The notes under the pieces were generated by a model. It saw only the letters and a program-made list of their open reading frames with translations, ran no database searches and was not told the origin of the DNA. Made by a program: the position numbers and the translations under genes. DNA of 64,000 bases from Arsukibacterium tuosuense (GTDB lineage: Bacteria > Pseudomonadota > Gammaproteobacteria > Enterobacterales > Alteromonadaceae). The DNA is taken from contig NZ_OBEB01000001.1 of the NCBI RefSeq assembly GCF_900215315.1, positions 310,001 to 374,000 of the forward strand. Reading direction: 5' to 3'. Shown here one piece after another: positions 1 through 9,436 of the stretch (position 1 is the stretch's first letter; each line of letters starts with the position of its first letter).

Positions 1-590
1 ACCCGCATTTTGCCAACAAAACCAAAAGACAAACATAAGTACTGCAACTCCAGCAGCATCAGGTTATGGCCACTGTGGTTAATCGCGTTTTCCAGCAGGG
101 TAAAAAAGTATTCACCACCAAAGGTTTCATTGTGAAAGGTAGACAACAGACTCTCAGTCGCCCAGTCACTGTTCCCCCCCCAGCTGGTATTCAGTACAAT
201 TTCATCAATAAAACAGCACAAGGTATAGCGGGCCTGCTCAATAACCTCAGCTGCTATGCCTTTGCTACGCAAGCGTTGTTCATACTGGGTAATCAGATTA
301 ACGCACTGTTTTTTCAAGCCATTTACATCAGTGTGACTGGCAGTACTGCGAATTGGCGCCACCAGCGAAAACAACACCGCAGCTTCGTCTACTAACACGT
401 TATCACTGACAGATAACGTTTGCGGCCCCTGCCCCGCAGCAATACTGCGATTACCGGTGGCAATCCGGGTTTTATCATGGTCTACACTGGCGCTGCCCGG
501 GGCGGCAGGTTGCACAGGTATGGCGGGGCTGACCTCAGGCCGGCTGCTGCGACCACCTGGCCGGGGTTTCATAATGGTTTGATCAGACAT
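1..590 (-). CDS. tssL: Type VI secretion protein TssL (DotU/IcmH), partial
   Basis: Read on the minus strand from an ATG at 590 and open to the window edge, so the C-terminus lies outside. TssL is an inner-membrane, cytoplasm-facing part of the T6SS membrane complex with TssJ and TssM. The DotU signature RYTLCCFIDEIVLNTSWG is visible about 120 residues in, followed by the helical STFHNETFGGEYFF segment. The first 60 or so residues are Pro/Ala-rich and probably disordered. It starts 20 bases after the end of tssK and belongs to the same minus-strand operon. The downstream edge probably leads into tssM. Confidence 0.9.
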   Translation of the reverse strand, partial: MSDQTIMKPRPGGRSSRPEVSPAIPVQPAAPGSASVDHDKTRIATGNRSIAAGQGPQTLSVSDNVLVDEAAVLFSLVAPIRSTASHTDVNGLKKQCVNLITQYEQRLRSKGIAAEVIEQARYTLCCFIDEIVLNTSWGGNSDWATESLLSTFHNETFGGEYFFTLLENAINHSGHNLMLLELQYLCLSFGFVGKMR

Positions 591-609
591 TGCCTTCTAT
601 CCCTGTTAA

Positions 610-1938
610 TCAGGCTTTAATCGCCCAGAGTTCCAGCTTTAATCCGGGATAGTTACCCGATAAATGTAAAGCAAGGGCGCCGCTGTTCGCCAGCCGCTGC
701 CAGTAAATGCTGCTTTTATCCAGCTGGAAATAGTGGTAACCGGCGTGATATGGCACTTGCCTTGGCGCGACCGGCAAACCGGTCACCGCTATGCCGGGTA
801 ACTGGTTGTTCACCAATTCACGGATATGCTCAACCGGGCCGATTTTCAGTCTGGCAGGTAAATGTTTGCGAATATCTTCCGCGGGCAAATCAGCACTGAC
901 CGCCAATACAAACTGGGCGTATTCCAACAGGGTTTTATCGGTCAGTGGTGATACCAGAATGCCAAACTTTGCTTGCTCCAGTGGCAGTGCCTGGGCAGTT
1001 TGCTCCAACACCACACTCAGTGTCTGGTTCATAATGACCGCCAGGTTACCAAAAACCATGGTCAGGTCGTCATGAATATAAGCCGGGAATTCAGGCGGCC
1101 TTTTCTCCTTGCTGGTAAAGGTTGCCAGCTCTCCCAGCATGCTTACCATCAATTGATAAAAGCTCAGTGGATTACTGCCATCAACTTGTTGCCAGTGTTT
1201 TAACAGCGGCTCATAACGATTAAGCACCTGCAACATCAGAAAGTCGGCAATAGAGCTGCTGGTTCCCTGGCCTTTGCTTATCCGGCCGCTTAATGCCTGC
1301 GCCCGCTGATTGAGCATACCTAAAGACTCGTTAATCAGTGCTTTTAAGGTTGGATTTCGTTGCACATTAAGCACAGGCGGAATGAACTTATCATCCAGTT
1401 TAACTTCGCCCTGATCCGTCACTTCTTTTACTCTGGCGATGGCAAAACCAACAAAGCCACTTCGGTCATCACTCTCCAGCTTTAATATCAACCGCAGCCT
1501 GGCTAATTGCAGCGTCTCAACCGTAGCTTCAGCTAAACTGGTATCAGTAAGGTTGTGATCTGCAAACTGAAAACGGGTTATCTGGTTGCTTTGCTGCTCT
1601 GCAATATTAAGACCATTGACCTTATCCACGGCCAGACACAAAAATACCTGCTGGTCGCGACAGCCCTTGGCAATGCTAAGGGGCGCAGGTAAGGGTTCAA
1701 CCTCTGGTAACTCAAGCAAGGTACCGTCAGGTAAAATACCGCGCAGGCTGGTTAAACCAAACTGACTGAACTTTAAACAATGACTGTCCAGTTGGTAGTC
1801 ATAGACGCCCCAGCAAAATGACGCCAGCTGCGACACCCTGCTTTGCTGACTGTACTGCAAATGACGCTCTTGTTGCTGAAAGTGTTGCGGCCGTAAAAAC
1901 ATGCCCTCTGACCAGGCAACTTTACTGAATTCACTCAT
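610..1938 (-). CDS. tssK: Type VI secretion baseplate protein TssK
   Basis: 442 residues, the usual length for TssK, which links the T6SS baseplate to the TssJLM membrane complex. The family N-terminal signature WSEGMFLRPQHFQQQERH is seen at residues 9-26. The gene sits between tssJ and tssL in the standard J-K-L order on the minus strand, with short gaps, so it is probably co-transcribed with them. Nothing in the reading frame looks broken. Confidence 0.95.
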   Translation of the reverse strand: MSEFSKVAWSEGMFLRPQHFQQQERHLQYSQQSRVSQLASFCWGVYDYQLDSHCLKFSQFGLTSLRGILPDGTLLELPEVEPLPAPLSIAKGCRDQQVFLCLAVDKVNGLNIAEQQSNQITRFQFADHNLTDTSLAEATVETLQLARLRLILKLESDDRSGFVGFAIARVKEVTDQGEVKLDDKFIPPVLNVQRNPTLKALINESLGMLNQRAQALSGRISKGQGTSSSIADFLMLQVLNRYEPLLKHWQQVDGSNPLSFYQLMVSMLGELATFTSKEKRPPEFPAYIHDDLTMVFGNLAVIMNQTLSVVLEQTAQALPLEQAKFGILVSPLTDKTLLEYAQFVLAVSADLPAEDIRKHLPARLKIGPVEHIRELVNNQLPGIAVTGLPVAPRQVPYHAGYHYFQLDKSSIYWQRLANSGALALHLSGNYPGLKLELWAIKA

Positions 1939-1968
1939 TAGCTTATTACTCCGAGCAAACTGCCGCTG

Positions 1969-2454
1969 TTAGCGGACTGGCCGCTCCAAATCGTGTTCAC
2001 GGATATACACTGCCAGCTTATCTACATAGACGTAAAAGTCGTCATAACCGGTTGGCTTTACGTCAACAACAGCACGCCAGCGCGCGCCTTCAATATCACG
2101 ATAAGCAGCAATCACCGCGACTGCCTTGGTGGTCGGTAATAGCGCCATTTTGTATTCGGTACGCTGGCCTGGCTCGAATACCAGTTCATCAATTTTCAGT
2201 AAATCGGTGCGCAGAGTCTGCTCAGGGTCATCATACAATGCAAAAAAATCCTGGTTTTCAAATACCGTTTTTGATGCCAGCTCGTACACTCTGATAATCA
2301 CCGGTGACGGCCGCTCGTCAGCATCAGGGTTAATATCCTCAGCCACTCTGAAATGCAGGGTGGTTGAAGGTGGAAAAGTTGAATAGACAGCCTGACAGCC
2401 AGCTAACAAGGTTACAGTTAACATGACGAATACCAGCAGGTAGATCCGTTTCAT
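1969..2454 (-). CDS. tssJ: Type VI secretion outer-membrane lipoprotein TssJ
   Basis: TssJ is the outer-membrane lipoprotein that anchors the T6SS trans-envelope complex. A lipoprotein signal with lipobox LLAGC is near residues 16-20 from the chosen start, followed by a beta-rich domain ending in DDFYVYVDKLAVYI, typical of the family. A longer reading from 2469 is possible, but the ATG at 2454 (MKRIYLL...) has a GGAG 9 bases upstream and gives a normal signal peptide, so I prefer it. It lies between the FHA gene and tssK in one operon. Confidence 0.9.
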   Translation of the reverse strand: MKRIYLLVFVMLTVTLLAGCQAVYSTFPPSTTLHFRVAEDINPDADERPSPVIIRVYELASKTVFENQDFFALYDDPEQTLRTDLLKIDELVFEPGQRTEYKMALLPTTKAVAVIAAYRDIEGARWRAVVDVKPTGYDDFYVYVDKLAVYIREHDLERPVR

Positions 2455-2476
2455 AAGTGACAACTCCATTGATCTG

Positions 2477-3787
2477 TCATTTTCTGTTATTTTTAGCCGG
2501 GTTAGCTAAATAGTTTTCATAGGCATGGATAAAGTCATCATTTACCCCGCCCTTTGCAGTGCGCGTTACCTCAGAGAGTAATTCCTGATGTAACACCTGA
2601 TATAAACTCCAGTAGCGGCTGTAACGTTGGGCCGGGTTCACCTTATCAATAAAACTGCTACCAAAATCCCGCTGCTCAATCAGTTCAGGGGTCAGCTGGG
2701 TCAATAAACCCTGCATGGCGCCAGCAGCTCCTGCGACAATAGCGGCCTCATGTTGACTGATATCGGCAAAAGCTGCGGTAATGGCCTGGCGCGGCCCCAT
2801 AAAGCTGCTGGCGTTGTGGTTAAATAAATTGTGAAACGCTTCACTGACGCTGGCAGAAAACTTCAGCGGATTGTTTTCCCGCTGCTGAAAGGTAGTCTGG
2901 TTTACCCGCAGAGTATTTTTCATCTCTGAACGCGAGCGCATCACATCAATAACGCCATGTAACGAGGCTTGCAATGCTTCGCCTAACTGGCCCCACCATG
3001 CCGGATTTCGCAATTGCTGTTCTGCGGGAGCAGGTACTTTCAACGCGCTGAGAAATGCTTGTAAACACTGCTCGGCATTGGTTTGCTGGCCTTGAGAGCA
3101 AGGCGTCAGCGTGCTGCTAACGCTATCAGGCTTTATCTCTGGTGTTGCCAGATTAAGTGGTTCATCAGGTAAGGTTTGCTGCTGCCATTGCGGTTGCCAG
3201 TCATCGGGGATCAGACTTTGTGGCGGCGCAAAACTTTCATTCATCATGTCGTTATGAGCCAGCACGTCGTTATCCTGACAAACCAGACTGTCCGCAACCG
3301 CTGTCCCGCCAGTCGCAACGCTCCCCGCCGCCGGGCCTGCTCCGTTTTTATTACCATAATCAACCATGGCTAAGTCACTGACAGCCAGCCCCTGACCGGA
3401 CATGCCAGCGTCAGAACTTGCCAACGGGTCGATAGCGCTCTGGTCTGAAGCAGAGATAATAGCGACTTTAATTTCATAATCGCCAAGACACAGTAAATCG
3501 CCATCAACCAGCAGGTGCTTTTTGCCATTGCCAAGCGGGGTTACCGAGCGGTTAACAAACAAACCATTGGTTGAGTTATCCGTGATCCAGAAGCTGTCAG
3601 CGTTATAACTAATCTGGCCATGAATACTGGATACGACCCGTTCCGGATCCGGTAAATGCCAGTCAGCATGCTCTGCCCTGCCAAGGGTCCCGCCTTTGCC
3701 GTCAAAGCGTTTTACCGCAACCTGACGCGGTGATAAGCGGTGATAACTTAACACCGTCAGTTCCAGCAACATATCCGTCTGACTCAC
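2477..3787 (-). CDS. tagH: T6SS-associated FHA-domain protein (TagH/ImpI-like)
   Basis: 436 residues with a GTG start supported by GGGAG six bases upstream. Residues about 25-115 form a forkhead-associated phosphothreonine-binding domain (GRAEHADWHLPD, then SIHGQISY and DNSTNGLFVN motifs). A low-complexity linker follows, and then the C-terminal domain shared by T6SS FHA proteins (around 240-430). In other systems such proteins are phosphorylated by PpkA and switch the T6SS on. Here the likely kinase is divergently transcribed next door. It is the first gene of the tagH-tssJ-tssK-tssL operon. Confidence 0.9.
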   Translation of the reverse strand: MSQTDMLLELTVLSYHRLSPRQVAVKRFDGKGGTLGRAEHADWHLPDPERVVSSIHGQISYNADSFWITDNSTNGLFVNRSVTPLGNGKKHLLVDGDLLCLGDYEIKVAIISASDQSAIDPLASSDAGMSGQGLAVSDLAMVDYGNKNGAGPAAGSVATGGTAVADSLVCQDNDVLAHNDMMNESFAPPQSLIPDDWQPQWQQQTLPDEPLNLATPEIKPDSVSSTLTPCSQGQQTNAEQCLQAFLSALKVPAPAEQQLRNPAWWGQLGEALQASLHGVIDVMRSRSEMKNTLRVNQTTFQQRENNPLKFSASVSEAFHNLFNHNASSFMGPRQAITAAFADISQHEAAIVAGAAGAMQGLLTQLTPELIEQRDFGSSFIDKVNPAQRYSRYWSLYQVLHQELLSEVTRTAKGGVNDDFIHAYENYLANPAKNNRK

Positions 3788-3913
3788 TTAACACTCCCTG
3801 CCAGCATTGCATTACTTAACTACATTTAATTTACCAAAAGTTGCAGCGGCAAAGATTAGTGCCTAAAAAGAATCAAGTCAATATATATCTTGTTTACATA
3901 TTTGCAATTATGC

Positions 3914-3941
3914 TTGATGTTTTTTCATCTAAAGCTAAAAT
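3914..3941 (+). promoter_or_regulatory. Candidate sigma-70 promoter for the PpkA-like kinase
   Basis: In the 211-base divergent gap between tagH and ppkA there is TTGATG (3914-3919), 16 bases, then TAAAAT (3936-3941). The predicted start would be about 50 bases before the kinase ATG. This is pattern matching only; no start site is known. Confidence 0.4.
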
Positions 3942-3998
3942 AGCCGGACGTTAAGCAACACATTACAGCCAGAAGTAAACAAAAAGGTAACCATCGAG

Positions 3999-6050
3999 AT
4001 GTCTGATACCGCCGATAAAACCACACCAGCTGATAATACCGCGGCCGGTATTAGAAACGTCACTCGTATTGAGAGCACCAAAACTCCCCTTACTGATGAC
4101 AATGAAAAAACCCGTTTTGCCCGGTCCAATCAGACAACCGCAACAACGACAACCGCAAGCGATTTAACGGGCAAAACCATAAAGCAACGCTATCTACTGG
4201 AATCAAAAATAGGTTCTGGTGGCATGAGTGATGTCTATCGGGCGCGGGATACCTTTTTAGCTGACGCTGGCGTTGCTGAAAGTCAGGTAGCGATTAAAGT
4301 CCTGCAACCTCAGTTCGTCAGCCAGCCAGAAGCATTACAATTGTTGTTGCAGGAGGCCCACAGAACCCAGCAACTGTCTCATCCCAATATCGTCAGAGTA
4401 TTCGATGTTGACTGTGAACAGGACCGCTACTTTATTGTAATGGAATTTCTGGATGGCGAGAGCCTGGATCAGGTGATCAAACGCTACAAACCGAAAGGCC
4501 TGCCGCTAAGTGCTGCTATTAAATTACTGGACCAGTTAGGCGCTGCCCTGGCACACGCTCACAGCAAAGGCATCGTCCACGCTGATTTAAAACCGGCAAA
4601 TATTATGGTGAACCGCAGTGGTCAGTTAAAAGTACTGGATTTTGGTGTGGCTCATACCCTGCAACTTAATCATGATATCTATGCTGCAGAGCAACACAAT
4701 CCCGCAGCAGCGTTAAGTGGTTACACACCAGCGTACGCCAGTATTGATTTACTGGCCGGTAAAACACCGTCCGTCGCTGATGATACCTTTTCCTTTGCTT
4801 GTATCTGCTATGAACTACTCACCAGCAAACATCCGTTTGAGCGGATCCCAGCCGACAAAGCAGCCCAGCAGCAAAAGCAGGCCAATAAACCGGCACATTT
4901 GAACCCGCTGCAGTGGCTGGCATTAAAAAAAGCGCTACGCTTTGACAGCACCAGCCGCAACACCAGTATTGAGCAGCTACTAAATGCCCTGAACCATCGC
5001 TACTTGCCAGTGGCAGCCGCAGTCTGTGTCGCAGTACTGGCAGCGGGTGGTTTATGGCATATACACAGTCAGCAGCAACAACAACTGCTGACGCTACAAC
5101 AGCAACAACAGCAGCAACAGCAACAGCACAATAACTACTTGTCATTGGCAGACAGTGAACCAGCCGAGTTTCTCGAGGCATTTTCTACCCTGGAAACAGC
5201 CGAACCCATAATACGTTCAGGCTTACTGCGCTTGCAGTCTGATAAGCTGCTGGCCTATTTTGAGCAACAAATAGATAAAGTAATTAGTGACCGACGTTAC
5301 AATTACCCGGATTACCCGCAAATTGAACAATTACTCATCCAGGCTCGCAGCTTGTATCCCGACTCTCTATATCTGGCAGATATTGCCAGCAGCATGAACC
5401 GTAGCAAACAAACCGCGCTGGATGTACTGCGAAATCAACTGAACACCTTGTTAGTTAACCAGCAGTATCTGTCTGATCCGGCACAAACCGATATTTATGA
5501 CATTGTTGAAGATATTAAACGGATAGATCAAAACTACAGCATAGTACCGGATGAGGCTGAAATCGGCGCGTACCAGAGCGCGTTTGCCGATGCCAGCCGT
5601 GAGCATAATGCCCAGGCTCTGCATGCTTTGATAAAAGCCGGCAAGCATGTTTTCGCCGGCAGCGAACAAACCCGGGAGTTACTGCTGCACGGTGAACAGC
5701 TGCAAACAGCTGTCGCAGCAATGGCGGCATACCACAGTGCGAAAGAAACAGAGACTCCGCTGCCCTTCCCTCATCAGGAAGCTGCAGTGTTTTATCAGCA
5801 AACCTTTGAGCAGCTGAGCGAAGAGTTAACCATCAGCCGCTCAGCGCGGGAGACTGACACCATCTACAAACAATATGAGCATTACAGCAGTCAACTACCG
5901 GCTGATTTTAGTTTGCTGGTTGGTTTAAAACGGCAACTGGCCGACAAGTATCTGACCTTATCCGGTGAACTGTTAAAAACTAATCAGGTACGCAATGCTG
6001 AACGGTTAATGCGCCGGGCTAATACTCTGATGAGCAGCATTAACAGTTAA
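3999..6050 (+). CDS. ppkA: T6SS Ser/Thr protein kinase, PpkA/TagE-like, with poly-Gln linker
   Basis: 683 residues. An N-terminal kinase domain (about 65-330) has the glycine loop IGSGGMSDVY (71-80), the ATP lysine in VAIKVL (K100), catalytic loop HADLKPAN (about 194-201) and DFG (214-216). The catalytic loop has HAD in place of HRD, so it is a non-RD kinase. A single membrane span lies at about 336-354, immediately followed by a glutamine-rich run (358-376), so the C-terminal half should be periplasmic. It lacks the vWA domain of the longest PpkA proteins. Divergent from tagH, it probably phosphorylates the FHA protein to activate secretion. Its stop overlaps the convergent btuF stop within TTAA. 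Confidence 0.88.
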   Translation: MSDTADKTTPADNTAAGIRNVTRIESTKTPLTDDNEKTRFARSNQTTATTTTASDLTGKTIKQRYLLESKIGSGGMSDVYRARDTFLADAGVAESQVAIKVLQPQFVSQPEALQLLLQEAHRTQQLSHPNIVRVFDVDCEQDRYFIVMEFLDGESLDQVIKRYKPKGLPLSAAIKLLDQLGAALAHAHSKGIVHADLKPANIMVNRSGQLKVLDFGVAHTLQLNHDIYAAEQHNPAAALSGYTPAYASIDLLAGKTPSVADDTFSFACICYELLTSKHPFERIPADKAAQQQKQANKPAHLNPLQWLALKKALRFDSTSRNTSIEQLLNALNHRYLPVAAAVCVAVLAAGGLWHIHSQQQQQLLTLQQQQQQQQQQHNNYLSLADSEPAEFLEAFSTLETAEPIIRSGLLRLQSDKLLAYFEQQIDKVISDRRYNYPDYPQIEQLLIQARSLYPDSLYLADIASSMNRSKQTALDVLRNQLNTLLVNQQYLSDPAQTDIYDIVEDIKRIDQNYSIVPDEAEIGAYQSAFADASREHNAQALHALIKAGKHVFAGSEQTRELLLHGEQLQTAVAAMAAYHSAKETETPLPFPHQEAAVFYQQTFEQLSEELTISRSARETDTIYKQYEHYSSQLPADFSLLVGLKRQLADKYLTLSGELLKTNQVRNAERLMRRANTLMSSINS

Positions 6051-6913
6051 CGAAAGCGATCCAGCCCCTGGCACAACTGTCTAATCCCCTGCAATGTGCG
6101 GGGGCTGGTGCGGTACAGTAAATCAGCGTCAACCGTAATAAACTGGTTGCGCTCTACCGCCGGTATCACCTGAAACGCCTGCCAGAAACTGGTATCTGCC
6201 GGCATGGCGCCGACCGTAGCCTGAATTATTACCTGCGGCTGCGCCTGCAACACCTGCTCTATGCCTGGTTGCGGGTAATCGCCCAGCGTATCATCCATAA
6301 TATTATCAGCTGCACATAACCGGATCGCCTGCGCTGGCCAGGCCTGGTTTGCTACTGACGTCAGCGGCTCGGTGCCCATACTGAAAAAGACCGGCAACCT
6401 GGCTTTCATTTTATACTCTGTCTGAATAGCCGCTAATTGTTGTTCAAAGTTTTCTGCCAGCGCGCCGGCCTGCTGCTGATGACCGGTCAGTTGCCCCAGA
6501 TAACGCAGCTCTGCTGCAATATCGCTGATTAACAACGGATCAGAGAACGCGACATTGATACCAAACTGCTGCAAGCGGCTGATATCGGCAGCAACATTAC
6601 CGGTTTTCCAGGCGATAACCAGATCGGGTTGTAGGGCCAGAATGGCCTCAAGGTTGATACCGGCATAATTGGCTACCTGCGGCAATTCAACGGCAGCTGG
6701 CGGGTAATCACTGTAAGCACTGACCGCAACCAACTGCTCACCGGCACCAATCGCATACAGCAGTTCGGTAATATGCGGTGCTAACGCAATAATGCGTTTG
6801 GCAGCAACGGGATCTGGTTGCTTAACCTCTGCTGGTTCAGCAGCCACTGCTGTGACCGGCGGAGCCGCCAGCATAACGAAAAGAACCAAAGTTAAAGATA
6901 ACGGTTTAATCAC
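6047..6913 (-). CDS. btuF: Cobalamin-binding periplasmic protein BtuF
   Basis: 288 residues with an N-terminal signal peptide (about 1-25, ending AVAAEP). The helical-backbone substrate-binding fold is indicated by RIIALAPHITELLYAIG (17 residues), the SDYPPA segment and LQPDLVIAW. It should deliver vitamin B12 or cobinamide to BtuCD. It is the last gene of the btuD-btuC-cobO-btuF operon, overlapping cobO by 4 bases, which supports a corrinoid rather than a siderophore substrate. Confidence 0.9.
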   Translation of the reverse strand: MIKPLSLTLVLFVMLAAPPVTAVAAEPAEVKQPDPVAAKRIIALAPHITELLYAIGAGEQLVAVSAYSDYPPAAVELPQVANYAGINLEAILALQPDLVIAWKTGNVAADISRLQQFGINVAFSDPLLISDIAAELRYLGQLTGHQQQAGALAENFEQQLAAIQTEYKMKARLPVFFSMGTEPLTSVANQAWPAQAIRLCAADNIMDDTLGDYPQPGIEQVLQAQPQVIIQATVGAMPADTSFWQAFQVIPAVERNQFITVDADLLYRTSPRTLQGIRQLCQGLDRFR

Positions 6914-7560
6914 CAGTCAAGGCCCCGCTGCGCTTTAATGCCGGCGTCAAAGGCATGTTTAACAACCTGTACTTCACTGACGGTATCGGCCATTTCAATC
7001 AACGTACGGTGACAGGAACGGCCGGTAATGACCACATGCTGGGCAGATGGCCGGTTTTGCAGTGCCCGGACAATCTGCTCCAGTTCAATGTAGTGATAAC
7101 TGACCATATAGGTCAGTTCATCCAGCAACACCAGGTCAATAGCCGGGTCGGCCAGCATTTGTTCGGCCCGTGCCCACACCTGTTCTGCTGCGGCGATATC
7201 CGCGGCTTTATCCTGGGTATCCCAGGTAAAACCGGTTGCCATAACGGCAAACTCCACCTGATGCTGCTCTAATAAATTACGCTCACCACACTCCCAGCTG
7301 CCTTTAATAAACTGCACCACGCCCGCCTTCAGACCATGGCCAACGGCTCGGGCAACAGTGCCAAACCCTGAGGTGGATTTACCTTTACCATTGCCGGTAA
7401 TGACCAGTAACAGGCCTTTTTCAACCGTGGCTTTAGCAATACCTTGTTGTACTTGTTGTTGTAACTTTTGTTGCCGCTGCTTATGCCGCTGCTGGCGGAT
7501 TTGCTCATTTTCAGCGTTGTTACTTACCCCTTTGGTATTTGTTCCGTTGTTATCAGTCAT
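6910..7560 (-). CDS. cobO: Cob(I)yrinic acid a,c-diamide adenosyltransferase (CobO/BtuR type)
   Basis: 216 residues. It has the P-loop GNGKGKST near residue 57 and the family motifs GHGLKAGVVQFIKG and VLLDELTYMV. It transfers the adenosyl group from ATP to reduced corrinoid to make adenosylcobalamin. The first 45 residues are polar and Gln/Lys-rich, as in many proteobacterial members. It lies between btuC and btuF and overlaps btuF, so imported corrinoid would be adenosylated by a co-expressed enzyme. Confidence 0.93.
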   Translation of the reverse strand: MTDNNGTNTKGVSNNAENEQIRQQRHKQRQQKLQQQVQQGIAKATVEKGLLLVITGNGKGKSTSGFGTVARAVGHGLKAGVVQFIKGSWECGERNLLEQHQVEFAVMATGFTWDTQDKAADIAAAEQVWARAEQMLADPAIDLVLLDELTYMVSYHYIELEQIVRALQNRPSAQHVVITGRSCHRTLIEMADTVSEVQVVKHAFDAGIKAQRGLDW

Positions 7561-7562
7561 TG

Positions 7563-8549
7563 CTAAGCTGCACTCCTGCGTTGGCGCATAATTACCAGAA
7601 AAAACACACTGCCAAGTACCGAGGTAATAATCCCCAGCGGGATCTCCTGGTTCAGCAAGGCACTACGGGCCAGATTATCTATCCAGACCAGAAATAAGGC
7701 GCCAAAAACTGTACAACCTAGCAACAAGGGTACAGCGGTAACGCCGACAAAATAGCGCACAAGATGCGGGATCATTAGCCCGACAAAGGCAATACCGCCG
7801 CACTGCGCCACAATACAGGCCGTGACCAGTGCGGTAAATAATAACAATATAAAACGCAACCGGGTTGGGTTAACCCCCAGCGTCTGGGCGCTTTCATCGC
7901 TGAGTAACAAGGCATCAAGCTGGCGGCGTAACATCAGTGCGACCAGTAACAATACGCTGACCGCCGGCGCAATTAAACCAACGCTGCCCCAGTCAGTGCG
8001 ACTTAAACTGCCCATCAGCCAGAAAATCACTTTATTGGCAGCAAAAGGTTCAGCAAAATACAGAATAAAACTGCTGATAGCACTCAGCATAAAGGACACG
8101 GCCACCCCGGCCAGTAATGTCATTTCAATTTTTCGCCATTGCCGGCCCATACACACCAGAAATACCAACGCTACCGCAAATAATGCCCCCAGAAACGCGG
8201 CAACAGCCAGGCTTAACATATGGGGAGGCAATAAAATGCTGGCGATACTGGCACCGAGGCCAGCGCCCGCCATTAAGCCAAATAAATAGGGATCAGCCAA
8301 CGGGTTGCGGCTGGCATTTTGCAGTACCGCACCGGCAATCGCTAAGCCGGCACCAACCAACATCGCGCACAGTAAGCGCGGCAGCCGCACCTGCCAGACA
8401 ATAGTACTGGCCAGCGGATTTTGCTGGCTGCCCAGCAAGGCCTGCCAGACATCAGCCAGCGTTAAACTGGCACTGCCGATGGTCAGGCTTAGCAGGCCGC
8501 TTAGCATCAACGCCAGTACCAGCAACCCCAGAGTAAGTTGCTGCTTCAT
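7563..8549 (-). CDS. btuC: Vitamin B12 ABC transporter permease BtuC
   Basis: 328 residues, almost wholly hydrophobic with about nine or ten membrane spans, and the FecCD-family motif RNPLADPYLFGL around residues 81-92. It forms the inner-membrane channel for corrinoid import. Two bases separate it from cobO, and it overlaps btuD by 4 bases (ATGA), so the genes are translationally coupled. FecCD permeases also take siderophores; the cobO and btuF neighbours favour B12. Confidence 0.9.
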   Translation of the reverse strand: MKQQLTLGLLVLALMLSGLLSLTIGSASLTLADVWQALLGSQQNPLASTIVWQVRLPRLLCAMLVGAGLAIAGAVLQNASRNPLADPYLFGLMAGAGLGASIASILLPPHMLSLAVAAFLGALFAVALVFLVCMGRQWRKIEMTLLAGVAVSFMLSAISSFILYFAEPFAANKVIFWLMGSLSRTDWGSVGLIAPAVSVLLLVALMLRRQLDALLLSDESAQTLGVNPTRLRFILLLFTALVTACIVAQCGGIAFVGLMIPHLVRYFVGVTAVPLLLGCTVFGALFLVWIDNLARSALLNQEIPLGIITSVLGSVFFLVIMRQRRSAA

Positions 8550-9331
8550 AGCATGCTCCCTCCGGCAAAAAAAGTAATCTGCAACTTGCCATGAACCGGA
8601 TGCAGGTTAACTTCACAGGGCAGCTGAAACACCGAACCTAGCTGCTCTGCCGTCAGCACTTGCTCAGGGCTACCAAAAGCCAGTAGTTGGCCCTGATGTA
8701 GCAGCGCAATCTTATCGCAGTAACGCGAGGCTAAATTAAGGTCGTGCAGGCAGGCCAGCACGGTCTTACCCAGACCACGGCTAAGTTGCAGGATCTGATG
8801 CTGATACAGCACATCCAGATGGTTAGTAGGTTCATCCAATAGCAATAGCTCGGCTTGCTGCACCAGCGCCCGGGCCAGATATAACCGTTGCAACTCGCCA
8901 CCCGACAGGGTTTCTACCAACGCCTGTGCTTTGTGCTGCAAGCCAAGTTGGCTTAATGCCAGCTTTATCTGTTGTTCATCTTCGCTGGTATTGCCATCAA
9001 ACCAGCCTTTATGCGGCAATAAGCCCATGGCCGCCACCTGATAGACCGTCAGCGCAAACACCGGTGGGCTAACCTGGCTGACACTGGCTATTTTGCAGGC
9101 CCGCTGGCGGGCAGTTAATTTACTAAGGGGCCGCTGCTGCAACAGAATATCGCCAGAGCTTAATGGCTGGGTACCATTAATCAGTTTTAACAAGCTACTT
9201 TTACCTGCGCCGTTAGGGCCGATAATGCCAATAAAATCACCTTTATTAGCGCTGAAGCTAACTGGCGCTACTATCGGTTGGCCATCAATCACTAATGCGG
9301 CCTGATTAAGTCGTAACAACGCCGGGGGCAA
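8546..9331 (-). CDS. btuD: Vitamin B12 ABC transporter ATPase BtuD
   Basis: 261 residues with Walker A GPNGAGKSSLL, signature LSGGELQR, Walker B LLLLDEPTNH and the switch histidine in CLHDLNLA. It powers import through BtuC. The chosen start is TTG (9329-9331), because AGGAG lies six bases upstream and there is no ATG near the N-terminus. It leads the btuD-btuC-cobO-btuF operon. Only about 100 bases separate it from a terminator upstream, and I see no B12 riboswitch there. Confidence 0.9.
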   Translation of the reverse strand: MPPALLRLNQAALVIDGQPIVAPVSFSANKGDFIGIIGPNGAGKSSLLKLINGTQPLSSGDILLQQRPLSKLTARQRACKIASVSQVSPPVFALTVYQVAAMGLLPHKGWFDGNTSEDEQQIKLALSQLGLQHKAQALVETLSGGELQRLYLARALVQQAELLLLDEPTNHLDVLYQHQILQLSRGLGKTVLACLHDLNLASRYCDKIALLHQGQLLAFGSPEQVLTAEQLGSVFQLPCEVNLHPVHGKLQITFFAGGSML

Positions 9332-9361
9332 ACGCAGCTCCTGAATTATCCTGATGAAACA

Positions 9362-9388
9362 ACACTGCCGGCAAAAAGCCGGCAGTGT
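9362..9388 (-). terminator. Strong hairpin between btuD and the upstream gene
   Basis: Perfect 11-bp stem ACACTGCCGGC / GCCGGCAGTGT around a five-base loop. It lies after the minus-strand gene ending at 9437 and before btuD, so it probably ends that gene's transcript. The T-tract is weak on both strands. Confidence 0.65.
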
Positions 9389-9436
9389 CTGGGTCTGGTT
9401 TTATTTAGACGGCGATAGTAGCCGCTTATACCGGCA

